From NCBI GenBank assembly GCA_029532415.1, contig JAQOTA010000016.1, positions 310,001 to 374,000 of the forward strand: DNA of 64,000 bases, read 5' to 3'. Under the pieces are notes generated by a model. That model saw only the letters and a list, made by a program, of their open reading frames with translations. It ran no database searches and was not told the origin of the DNA. Both the position numbers and the translations under genes were made by a program. Within the stretch, counting starts at the first letter, position 1, and the number at the start of each line of letters is the position of its first letter. Below are positions 50,537 to 60,999 of this stretch, in pieces. Origin of the DNA: Marasmius tenuissimus. Its lineage: Eukaryota; Basidiomycota; Agaricomycetes; Agaricales; Marasmiaceae.

Positions 50537-50812
50537 GAGCTCCAGCAACTCTTCCGGCAACAAGTCCAACACCAACAACAACTCTGGGTCAAATCCGACT
50601 TCCAACAATACCAATCCGGTTGCCCAGTATCTTGGTAAGGATGGAAAGTTGAAGCCGGAAGGGAAGGAACGTCGGAAGAAGAACAACTTGTGCATGTTCT
50701 GTGGTGGAAAGCACAAGACTGATGATTGTAGGAAGCAACCTGCGGCCGGTTCTCAGGCTAAAGGTCGTGCTGCGGCTACTTCGGGCGCCTCTACATCCAA
50801 ACCGGATGAGGC

Positions 50813-50819
50813 AAAAAAA
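50813..50819 (+). promoter_or_regulatory. A-AAA-AAA slippery site at the Gyp-B gag stop (-1 frameshift)
   Basis: Gag codons GCA AAA AAA TAG. In the -1 frame the sequence reads ATA GTC CGC AAC and stays open into the protease, which has no ATG of its own close by (the long frame can only open at a TTG near 50912). Confidence 0.75.
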
Positions 50820-53800
50820 TAGTCCGCAACTCCGAACCCTCAGAACGAGTTCAGAGTTGCATTGAGCTGGATCATTCCACCAAGGTAACTCTCAACACAG
50901 CCACTCTTTCTTTGCCTAATTCTCTTACTCTTACTCTTACTCTTTCTTTGAATATGCCTACCTCTTCTGATATACACAAACAGTCATCCACTACTGTACC
51001 ATTATCTTTTTCTGCTCTTGTTGATTCCGGTTCGTCCCACTGCTTTATAGATACAAAGTATGTGGAACGTAACCAAGTACCTATCATTTTTTCTTCTGGA
51101 GACATCCTTCCGATTGACTTTTATGTCACTCACCTTGATTCGGCTTGCAGCCTAGTTTTAGGATATAACTGGCCTCACTGCTACAACCCATTGGTTGGCT
51201 GGTCAAACAACAGTATTGAATTCCGGACAAAGCATATTCTGTCTCAGCCAGCCCTTCCGACTTGCTCTTCCGAGCTCTCGGAAGTCTCTCCTCAGCCTAG
51301 TTTGCCTCGGCGCAAGGCTAAGTCTCCATCTTATCCATTCGAGCCCATCTATTCCTACGCTGATCTCCTCTCAGCTCCGTCTGCTATAGCTCCGAAGGTT
51401 TCCCTCATATCAGCTGGCACTTACCTCCGAGCAAAGTCCAAGTCTAGTGCTTGGGCGTTCACCATCCAGATGATGCCCTCTGACTCGGTCTCTGGACATG
51501 CAGCAGAACTTTCTGAGGAAGATTTGGCAATCATTCCACCTGATTATGATGAATTCACTGACGTCTTCAGTCCAGAAATGTCGAAACAGCTTCCGTCGCA
51601 TCAGGGAGAAGACAACATGAAGATTCAGTTAGAGGAAGGAACAGAACCACCTCTCGGTCCGATCTATTCCCTTTCTCAAACGGAGATCACAGCTCTCCGA
51701 GAATTTATCGATGAACATCTCCAGGCCGGGCTCATCACTCCATCCAAATCTCCTTTTGGCGCTCCCGTTCTCTTCGTCAAGAAGAAGAGTGGTGATCTTC
51801 AACTCTGTGTCGACTTCCGAGGTCTCAACAAGATTACCAAAAAGGATTGCTATCCGCTCCCTCTCATCTCCGACCTTCTCGATGCTCCACGGAAGGCTTG
51901 GATCTATACCAAGCTTGACCTCTGTCACGCTTATCATCTTGTGCGTATCGCCGACGGTGATGAACACAAGACCGCTTTCCGGACCCATTACGGCTCATTC
52001 GAGTGGCGGGTTATGCTGGAAGGACTATCCAACGCACCTGCAGTCTTCCAACACTTTGTCAACAACATTTTCTCCGATATGCTTGTTGTTAACGTTTTAG
52101 TTTACCTAGACGACATCCTCATCTATTCCAATGACATCTCTCACAAGAAGCCTGTCCGAGAGGTTCTCAAACACCTCCGGGCAAACGGATTGTACTGCAA
52201 AGCCTCCAAGTGCGAATTCCATACCGATACTATCGAATACCTCGGCTACATTCTTTCGCCGGATGGTCTTCGAATGGATATGTCCAAAGTGGATATCATT
52301 ACCAAGTGGCCTACGCCGTGTAAAGTTAAGGATATCCAATCTTTCCTCGGCTTTTGCAACTTCTATCGGCGTTTTATCTTCAACTATAGCGCCATTACTG
52401 TTCCTTTAACCCGCCTCACTCGGAAAGACATCCGTTGGAACTTCAGCCTGGAATGCCAGGCTGCCTTCGATACTCTGAAAGAGGCATTCACTCATGCTCC
52501 TATCCTCACGCACTGGATTCCTGATTGAGAAATCATTGTGGAAACCGACGCATCCGACTATGCATTGGCGGCTATCCTCTTTATCCGGACCGACGACAGT
52601 GAGATCCATCCTATCGCATTCCACTCCCGGACTTTCACTCCTCCGGAACTTAACTAGGATGTGCACGACAAAGAGCTCCTCGCCATCTTCGAGGCGTTCA
52701 AACGTTGGCGGCACTACTTGGAAGGTTCCGAAAATCCGGTCGACGTGGTAACGGATCACAAAAATCTTGAATATTTCACCACTACAAAGAATCTCACCCG
52801 ACGACAAGTACGCTGGTCCGAGTACCTCTCTCACTTTAACATGGTAATTTGTTTCCATCCTGGCAAGCTTGGTGCAAAACCAGACACTTTGACTAGACAA
52901 TGGGACGTCTATCCTAAAGAGGGGGATACACCTTATGCCCATCTTAATCCACACAACTTCCGACCTGTATTCACTCAGGAACAACTCACTGCTTCCCTCC
53001 GCGCTACATTCCTTGAAGGTCCAGTTCTTCGCGCAAGCGTTATCATGGACGTCGAGCAGCTCCATGAAGACATCCGAACTGCTCAGACAGAAGATTCCTC
53101 CCTCATCCAACACTTCCGATCCGCTTCCGACACTTCCGACGAGACTAGATGGACTGTCGACGAGACAGGTTTCCTCTGTTTAGATGACAGAATCTACGTT
53201 CCTGAAGCCAACAACCTCCGACTTAGAATCCTCCAACAATATCACGATCATATCATCTCTGGTCACTTCAGACAAAACCGGACTCTAGAAACCATCCGAC
53301 GTCAATATACATGGCCTCTCATCCGAGAATTTGTGCGAGACTGCATCTGCTCCTGTGTAATCTGTGCACGGAACAAGACTCCACGACATCAGCCATACAG
53401 ACTTCTACGACCTCTTCCAGTTCCCGCACAACCATGGGACTCTATCTCTATGGACTTCATTGAGGAACTTCCAAACTCTAACAGTTTCAATTCCATCCTA
53501 GTTATCATCGACTGCGCTTCGAAACAAGCAATCTTCATTCCTACCGACATCCATATCACTTCCGAACAACTCGCCTGACTCTTCGTTATCCATGTGTTCT
53601 CTAAGCATGGGGTTCCTCAGCATGTTACCTCTGACCAAGGTTCCGAATTTGTTTCCCACTTCATGTGTTCCCTCGGGAAAGCCCTTGACATGAATCTTCA
53701 TTACACTTCCGGTTATCACCCTTCCACTGACAGACAAACTGAACGGGCAAATCAGATGCTTGAGCAGTATATCCGAGTCTACTGTTCTTACCAGCAGGAC

Positions 53801-54532
53801 AACTGGGATGAACTCCTGCCTCTCGCTGAGTTCACTTACAACAATGCTCTGAACACTTCCACCGGAATATCACCATTCTTTGCCAACAAGGGTTATCATC
53901 CGAACATCACCATCCAGCCAGAACAAGACATGGCTTCCGCCCGTGCACGAGAGTTTGTGGTTGATCTAGATGAGCTTCATTCCATGCTCCGAGAAGAACT
54001 TACTCACACCCAAACCCATATGAAGGAACAGAAGGATCGACATCTCCAGCCTCAGCCGGAATGGAAGATTGGCAACAAAGTTATGGTCTCCGCTAAGTAC
54101 ATCAAAACGACCAGACCTACCGCTAAATTCTCCGAGAAATTCCTAGGTCCTTTCGAGATCATTGCTACACCATCTCCAGTTGCCTATACCCTCTGACTTC
54201 TGACTGAATTCTGTACCATCCATCCAACTTTCCACGTTTCCCAACTTGAATCCATCCTTCCGAACCCCATTCTGAATCGTGTCCAGCCTCCTCCGGGTCC
54301 CGTCAAACTCGACACCGGAGAAGAAGATCATTACAAGATTTCCAAAATCCTAGACTCCAAGATCAACCGTCATTTCAAGTGCAAGTTACAATATTGCATC
54401 TGGTGGCTCGGATACAAAGGCACCGATGAGGAGTTTTCTTGGGTCACGGCAGACAACTTCAACGCTCTGGACCTCCTCCAAGCATTTCACGAGTGTTATC
54501 CTCACAAGCCTGGACCTATTGATTCTTTCTAA
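50820..54532 (+). pseudogene. Gyp-B pol: protease, RT, RNase H, integrase, chromodomain, with four internal stops
   Basis: Same domains and motifs as Gyp-A pol. Protease FSALVDSGSSHCFID (with about 27 residues missing after KYVERNQV compared with Gyp-C); RT LVYLDDILIYS; RNase H ETDASDYALAAIL; integrase HVTSDQGSEFVSHF; chromodomain-like end with IWWLGYKGTDEEFSWV. Stops: TGA about 52526 (CGA or similar expected), TAG about 52656 (TAC/TAT expected, as in Gyp-C), TGA about 53576 and TGA about 54194. The TAA at 54530-54532 is the proper end. Confidence 0.9.
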
Positions 54533-54678
54533 GTTCATTTCACTATTCCAATGCCGTTTCCAACTATCTTACAATTCACTCATGGTTCTGAGTAAGGCCT
54601 TCTGGCCAGGCAACATTTCATGATTATTCTACACGTACAAAAAACAAGAAATTGTCTGGTTTCTGGATGTCCGTTCCT

Positions 54679-55891
54679 CTACTCCCTCATCTTATCCTCA
54701 TCTTCATCTTCACCATCCACATCCTCTAGTATTGTTTCCATGCTCTTGACTTTCTTCCGGATGTTCTCTGGAGACTGAGAAGCAGGCCTCTTACCAGGTC
54801 TGTTGGAGGGCCCTTCCTCCTGGTCGTCCATATCCTCCAGTTCCACGACAAGCTGATCCTCTCCCTCGGAACTATCCTCGAAAGGGACTCCCCAATGTGC
54901 CAGGAGAAGTTGAAGACCCCGGTTGATCAGTCGCAAGGCTTTCTCCGTATTCAGAGTCAGCCAGAGTCCAATCTTCTTTGCATTTCCTTTCCGACCGCTA
55001 CCCACGCCCTTCATCTTTTCTGTCATGACCGATTCCACTTCAGAACGAGCACCACCCCCGGTACGAGCTAGACTACACTTGCCCTTTTTCTTGCACCGGA
55101 AGCAGGTGTTTTTTCCGCTATCACCTTTGGACTGCAAGTCCTCATTCCTCCGGCATTCTGCATTCCAAGCGATACACGTCTTACAAGCTGGGAAACGTCA
55201 GCTGACACTGGAATGATGAAATCTGGACTTACACAACGGGTTCAGTGGTCCAGTACCAACCTCCACCGGATTCGTGATCTCTGCTTCAATTTCCTTTTCC
55301 TTTCCTTTCCTCCCTAAGCTCTTCTTCTTTCCGGTTGCCGCTTTCGCTTTCTTTCCTGCTGCAAATCCCACCTGGAAGACCATTTGTTGGTGCGACGTCA
55401 GCGAAGAATAACACTAAAACAAGTTAAAAAATCCGGCAAAAGAAATCCGATCCAGTTGGACACACCCTTTCCCAGTCCCGGTCCAGGGACTCGATATCGG
55501 TGTTGGAGAACAAATATTGAAACATTTCGGGCTTCACCTGAGGTTCCGGAATCATCTTCTGCCGGACTTCTTCCTCATCTGCCTCTTTCTGCTTCTTCCA
55601 GTCTTCCGCCCTTGCATCCCTCCCAACCTTCCATTCTTGTGCACCTTTCTCCAATTCTGTCTTTTCTGCCTCCCATTCCGCAATCCACTTCTTGACTTCC
55701 GCTTTCTGCTCTTCTTCCCATTGTTCCCGCACTTCATCCCATTTCCTCCATAGCCGGTTCTGTGCGCGTTTCTCGGCGTTCAGATCCACTGTTGGTTCGG
55801 GTTTGTCATACTCCGGAATGCTTTTGTCTGGGCACGGGGTAGTGACGGTAAAACGTATAGGGGTTGGAGTTCAGGATGGTGTAGGTGACAT
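54679..55891 (-). CDS. Antisense accessory gene of Gyp-B: coiled-coil protein with a Zn2Cys6-like cluster
   Basis: It lies on the minus strand and fills most of the space between pol and the 3' LTR. Proposed exons: about 55891-55470 (PTVDLNAEKRAQNRLWRKWD, then a long Trp/Glu/Lys coiled coil), 55372 to about 55230 (GKKAKAATGKKKSLGRKGK, NPVEVGTGPLNPL) and about 55189-54679. The last has CKTCIAWNAEC, then CFRCKKKGKC, a helical LRLINRGLQLLLAHWGVPF, then an acidic end DEDEDKMRE. The cysteines follow C-x2-C-x6-C ... C-x2-C-x5-C. Introns have GT-AG ends. A TGA at 55871-55873 near the start (CGA expected) may inactivate it or the start may be downstream. The function is unknown; DNA binding is only a guess from the cysteine pattern. 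Confidence 0.65.
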
Positions 55892-56130
55892 TTTGAGAGT
55901 TGGGGAAAATGAAGTTGGGATTCACTTGGTACGGTTCTTATATATCTTTTTTCTATTTGTTTCCTGTTTGGCTTTCCAGAATATTCTTTCATGTTCCAGA
56001 ACGTTCTATCGACTCATCATGTTTCTATTGTTCATGTCTTCTTTCTGATCAATTCCGAACTTTTACGTCTTACGATTTTCTTCTTACTTCCTCCGCGGCT
56101 CTCGAGGCGAGAGCCTTAAGAGGGGGATAC

Positions 56131-56734
56131 TGTTACATCCATGCCGGTTCCGGGGTTTCCGAAGGCTTCTATCCACCTTCCGGAGATTCTGAGTATTGGA
56201 ATCTACTTATGTTTCTCTTCCTTCACAATCCTTTCTGGAACATGACTTTGGATTCCGACGTCGTGTCCTCGGTACTTACAGATTGGAGATACATATACAC
56301 CATTCATTTCCAAGTAGTATGTAGACTCTACATTCCGACATTCCGCTTTCCATTCTATCATGACTCATCCCGTACATTCCATTCTGACACTTCATTTCCA
56401 ATTCATCTCCGACTCTGGGACTTCACCCTCCGTCTCAGATTCCGTACTGTACATACATTCTCTCCTGCTCTTGACTCACCTTTGGTACTACGATCGCCAG
56501 AACCCCTTCAGAGGTCTATCTCCTCTATATCTTTATCTTCCTTTCCCTTCCGGTCAAGGACAACTCAACTCAACAGTGTTGTTGGCGAAACATTCAACTA
56601 TTGTCCAACCATCCGATCGGCCTTCCGGTCGTCGGAATCTATCTCCAGTCCTCACAGGTCCATTCTGGCATGTCAGCTTCTGTCTCTTCCGCTTGGACTT
56701 CTGTCCGGGCTGTCATATCTGCACGATCCTAACA
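56131..56734 (+). repeat. 3' LTR of Gyp-B (604 bp, internally deleted)
   Basis: TGTTACATCCATGCCGG ... GCACGATCCTAACA. It is 111 bp shorter than the 5' LTR. The missing part lies between GGTCT and ATCTCCTC (56515-56525) and includes the TATATAAG box. Confidence 0.9.
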
Positions 56735-58625
56735 ATCTGGGATCAGGGTTGATTGTAGGTTTTGCTCTTAGCCAGACTGTAATAGCAGGCTGAAGGAAAT
56801 CTGACTCAAGAAACTATCCAACTAAGGTAGCTTTTCCTCTGAAACCAGTTTGGAGATCAAAAGTGGGATTTGGAAGGGAGGTTTATGGGTTGTTTCGGGG
56901 AGTGTAGAGTTTGTTTGGTGCTTCGGCAGTGCGTTCTTAGGCTTCAACTAGCTGTTACATCCATGCCGGTTCTGGGGTTTCCGAAGGCCTCTATCCACCT
57001 TCCGGAGATTCCGATACTCGGAATCTACTTTATGTTTTCTCTTCCTTCACGATCCTTTCCGGAATATGACTTCGGATTCCGACGTCGTGTTTCCGGTACT
57101 TATGGATCGGAGATACATATACACCGTTCATTTCCGAGTAGTACGTTTACTCTACATTCTGACATACCGTTTTCCATTCTATTATGACTCATCCCGTACA
57201 TTCCATTCTGACACTTCATTTCCGATTCATCTCCGACTCCAGGACTTCACCCTCCGTCTCGGATTCCGTACTGTACATACCTTCTCTCCCGCTCTTGACT
57301 CACCTTCGGTACTACGATCGCTGGAACCCCTTCAGAGGTCTCAGAGATCGATACATATATAAACTAGATACTTCACGACTTGTATTTCTCAGAATTAAAA
57401 TCAACTTGGTTTCCGTTTATCTCATTCGTCTCATTCCGTCTCTTTATCTCTATCGTCTCTTCATCTTTATCTTCCTTTCCTTCCGGTCAAGGACAACTCA
57501 ACTCAACGGTGTCGTTGGCAAAACCTTCGACTATTGTCCAGCCATCCGTTCGGCCTTCCGGTCGTCGGAATCTCTCCAACTCCGACTAGTCCATTCCGGC
57601 ACGTTGGCTTCCGTCTCTTCCGCTCGGACCTCCGTCTCTTCCGCTCGGACCTCCATCCGGGCTGTCATATCCGCACGATCCTAACACTAGCTTCAGAACC
57701 ACTTGAACAGCAAGGGGCAACAAGACAATCAATCAAACAATGGCAATAAGACTCCAATCAAGTCTGTCAATAACCAAAGACCAACTGTCAATGGCAAACA
57801 ATATCCTCAGCCCAATTAGCTTCAGAAGTTCAACAATAGCTCAGCCAGTCAAGCTGGCGTCGCAGACAAACAATGCAAAGTCAAGGTCAAGCAAGTGTTC
57901 AATGGATTTTCTAGGTTTGGGCAAACAAAGTTCTATTCCATTCTAATGTCTCTCCAGAAGCGCTCCCGAGTCAACTAACTACCCAACAAGTGGAATAGCT
58001 TTGTATCCTCTGAATACTAATCGTACAGATTGCTTGGGGATCCTTGATGAAAACCCCACTGCTTATATACTCTAGGATGCGCTCATTCTACCGAATTGTA
58101 CAAATATCGAATAAACCATGCCTTGGAGGCATAAACTACTTACTTTGGAATCTACTTGGAGAGTTTTATGTTTAATCTATGCTTTTGAACCCCAAAGTCA
58201 AAACCAACAATTTGCTGCAGAAGTATCATCAGCCTTGAACATTCTCTAACATTCTTTTCTTCTGGGTCTCTCCTATTGATAGTTCTGTTCTGTCTATCTG
58301 TTTCTACAGCATTGATTCTCTGGTTCTAGACTCTTCAATTGTTACAGGTCATCCTGTTCTGTCTGCCGCCAAAGCTTGTACTCCCATCTTCTCAAGCAGA
58401 GTTCTTGCCTCCAAAGTAATACTAGATGCCTATACTTGTTGAGCTACCCAGCTGTTCATAACCAGGTTGATGTCCCTTCTTTATTGTGGATAGTTGAAGC
58501 CTTGCTGTCCAGTCAGAGGCCCCACCATATCCAATCCTTGTTGTTCAGCCAGAACTTCTACTTGAGTATGTGGTATACTATTCCTTTCTCTTCTAGTCCT
58601 TAGCCCTCCAGTACAGTTGAGCCCT
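56735..58625 (-). mobile_element. Element T3, main fragment (decayed, truncated)
   Basis: Homologous to 31690-32890 of T2, same orientation, with many CpG-type changes (GCCTTGGAGGCAT for GCCTCGGAGGCAT). Interrupted by a G-type LTR at 56953-57686. The similarity ends near 58625 at the point where T2 reads CAGTTGAGCACTG, so the outer end is missing. Confidence 0.85.
56953..57686 (+). mobile_element. Solo LTR of the Gyp family (734 bp), nested in T3
   Basis: TGTTACATCCATGCCGG ... GCACGATCCTAACA with perfect TSD CTAGC (56948-56952, 57687-57691). It is rich in CpG compared with its surroundings, so it may be young. A TATATAAA box is at about 57354-57361. Confidence 0.9.
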
Positions 58626-59124
58626 GCAATTTCTAGCCAGTGCTCTGATGGCTGTTGTCAACTCAAAACCCTTTGGATTCAGAACCCGTACATGTGGAAT
58701 GAGGATCTTGAGCAAATCCCAAGCAATTTTCCATCCATCTCTACCCTCCATATGACTATTGCTGCCAATTCTGCCATCTTCCACGCACTCACACTAGACA
58801 AGGGAGCAGACAGTCTGATCTTACTGCCCATCTGGCAAAGTTTTGCTTCTGGCCACTGCACGATCTTCTGTGGACCGAGGGTCCATTGTTTCTGATGCTG
58901 GAATCACAAGTAGTGTTTCACAAGCTGTGAGAAATTGCAATTGAAGCACCTCAGAGCATATATTGGGACTCAGAGGATAGGGAACAACCCCTTTCCCCAT
59001 GGCTAGTGGACAAGTTGCTGAGCTTGTGGAAGGAGGGGGCCAAGGTGAAGCTACCAATGGTCCCACCTGATATTGACATTGCATATTAGATGGAGGAAAA
59101 TGTTTATGTCATGTAATTTAGATG
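58626..59124 (+). other. Degenerate low-CpG sequence, possible gene remnant
   Basis: Short open stretches on the plus strand (YWDSEDREQPLSPWLVDKLL, KEGAKVKLPMVPPDIDIAY) look like the remains of a coding sequence with stops. I recognise no family. It lies between the truncated T3 and a D LTR. Confidence 0.3.
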
Positions 59125-59850
59125 TGTTACATCCATGCACCTTACCCTGGTCTATCTCACCTAGTCACATCACACTTGGCTGGTCACATCACTTCTGGAC
59201 CTATTCCGGGTATTTCTGGGCCATTATTCTAGCTCATTCAGACACTATTCCATCCCCGGAACTCAACCTTCACTTCTGCAATTCAGTCTCTCACACCAAG
59301 TCCATCCTTGGAACCTCTGCCACTTCTGCTTCCGCTTTCAGGACTCTTTCACCTTTCATTCTGACTTGTTCTGACTTACTTATCTCCGACTTCCGAGATA
59401 TTCCCACGCTCACTTATTTTATTCATATCTTCATTCCATCACGCACTTATTCATTTCTGGTTTATTTCCCTTCCGGTACATTTCTCCCTGTGTTTGACTT
59501 CCATATGATACATCAACATTTCCCACATTTGACTCACTTATGATTCATTCATTTACTATAACCCTATATAAGCTCTATACTTCTATCCTGTATCGGAAGA
59601 CTTGAAATCAACCAGAATCACCCTGGATACTTCTCTATCATGTCTTTTCTTCTCTCTCACAACTTGTCCTCTTAGTCTAGTAGAAGGACAGCTCAGTTCA
59701 TGGTGCTGTTGGCGAAACCTTCAGCTGCTGTCTGCTCTAGATCTGTTGCTCCCACACTCCTTCATCATATCTCTTTCCTATCCATCTATCTGACAGCATA
59801 TAAAACCCCATATCTTATCTTATCCGTATCCGATCTGCACAATCCTAACA
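59125..59850 (+). mobile_element. Solo LTR, family D (726 bp), without matching flanks
   Basis: TGTTACATCCATGCACC ... CACAATCCTAACA. The flanks AGATG and GTGTC do not form a TSD, unlike the other D copies (GGAAT, CTTTC). It may mark a recombination joint. Confidence 0.85.
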
Positions 59851-60999
59851 GTGTCATATCTTCTGTAATTGGCTACAGACAGAAACTCACCTCCAAGTAA
59901 TTTTGAAAGTTCAATAGTCTACACCTGTCAAAATCCCACCAAATGTGTGAGACTAGATGCTGAAGAAGCAAGAGTGGCTGAAGAGAAGCTGATTAGATTT
60001 GATGAGCGATGGGGGTGGTGGGACCCTGGGGCTGACAAGGCACATGAAATGTGGCTATTGCACCACACCCTGAAAAGATGAACCCCTGAAAACTACCAGT
60101 CAAACAGGGTAAGAGCCACAAGGTGTGGTTACCCCCAAGGGCCCTGGAGAAATTATCTGGATAATATGGCGTCACATCACCTGGATTTTGCCGGGGAGCA
60201 TGGATCCATGATGGATGAGTAGAGATGTGCCACAGTTACAGTTCCTGCAAAATCAGTGGCCTTCAGATAGAAGTGGAGAGCTCAGAGCTGTCAGGCAAGC
60301 TGGGAATCACAAAGGACATCCATGATTAACAGCAAAGTAGAACAGCAAAGTAGCTGGGCTGTGTCAGCATGTCCTGTAATCAGCACAAGCTCTAGGGTTA
60401 GCAGCTGTGATAACACCCTGTTCCATAGGAAATTACTGGATTGTGATTGTAAAGAGTGGGAATGAGTGAATAGGTCAGGATTGTTGCTTGGCATGCCATC
60501 AGAAGGCTCAGTAAGGTTGCTGACACCTTGCCTTTTAAGGTTGCACAGTGCTGCCCATGTCAAAGATGTTGCTGTAGATGTCACTACGGACCGTGCGCTA
60601 GGTGAACTTCACCTTTTCAGCTACCACGAAAAAGGGTCACCTTCGCCGCGAATTTGGACGACTTGAGCTGGAAAACGAGGTGATCAGAACCCTTTAATTG
60701 AGTGTCGCATGTCCAGCAGAAAAAACCGAAAATTGGGTTGTATTCACCCTTGCAGGAAGGGTAGCCAGTCCCTAAAATACATGGATACAATCACTTGTAA
60801 CGCTGTCCATCATAATAAGAAAATAGAAACCGTGAAATTGTAGTACATTGAGAGAAATTGGAGCAAGAACGTAGCCATATGTGAATCTGTCAAGAAAGGG
60901 AGATCCAAAGTCCATTGAGAAGGGAATCTGGAGCAATGATGCGTCGACCTATTGGCAATAGTGAGAAGAATGAACGGAACCGAGGTGAAGTGCCATACC
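59851..60999. other. Low-CpG intergenic sequence with a 70-codon open frame
   Basis: An open frame at 59869-60081 (plus) reads ATDRNSPPSNFESSIVYTC, then RFDERWGWWDPGADKAHEMW; it may be the relic of an unknown gene. The rest to about 60590 is almost free of CpG. From about 60590 to 60999 CpG returns and the sequence is the 3' flank of the hypothetical gene. No other feature was seen. Confidence 0.35.

Larger units (their letters stand above)
48663..50822 (+). pseudogene. Gyp-B gag, interrupted by a stop and by a solo LTR
   Basis: It starts MALKYRTLEDGRTVYIGDKV. It has a Pro/Gly/Arg-rich part (RGGSRGGSRAGSNRGG), capsid (MLEHNKIIAQLL, FFGQVDTIEEAEDKFDNL) and a TGA at 49915-49917 where Gyp-A has CGA. 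An Asn/Ser-rich linker with an S LTR (50028-50536) follows. The knuckle CMFCGGKHKTDDC (C-x2-C-x3-H-x4-C, one residue shorter than the common CCHC) and PDEAKK-TAG at 50820-50822 end it. Confidence 0.85.
47660..56734 (+). mobile_element. Gyp-B: complete Ty3/gypsy chromovirus-type retrotransposon
   Basis: LTR, gag, slippery site, pol (protease, RT, RNase H, integrase, chromodomain), an antisense gene, polypurine tract (AGAGGGGGATAC, 56119-56130) and LTR. The right flank ATCTG (56735-56739) pairs with CAGAT at 41986-41990 read in reverse; the left flank TCACC pairs with 14424. So the two ends belong to different insertions, which reveals an inversion. Gag carries a solo S LTR. Several stops make it defective. 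Confidence 0.93.

Noticed and set aside
18154..54196. Many in-frame TGA codons as a sign of recoded UGA (selenocysteine or an altered code)
   Set aside because: Several lie where a related copy has CGA (Arg), which fits CpG deamination. The host genes Ccr4 and the zinc transporter have no internal TGA. Only the TGA shared by Cop-A and Cop-B was kept as a question.
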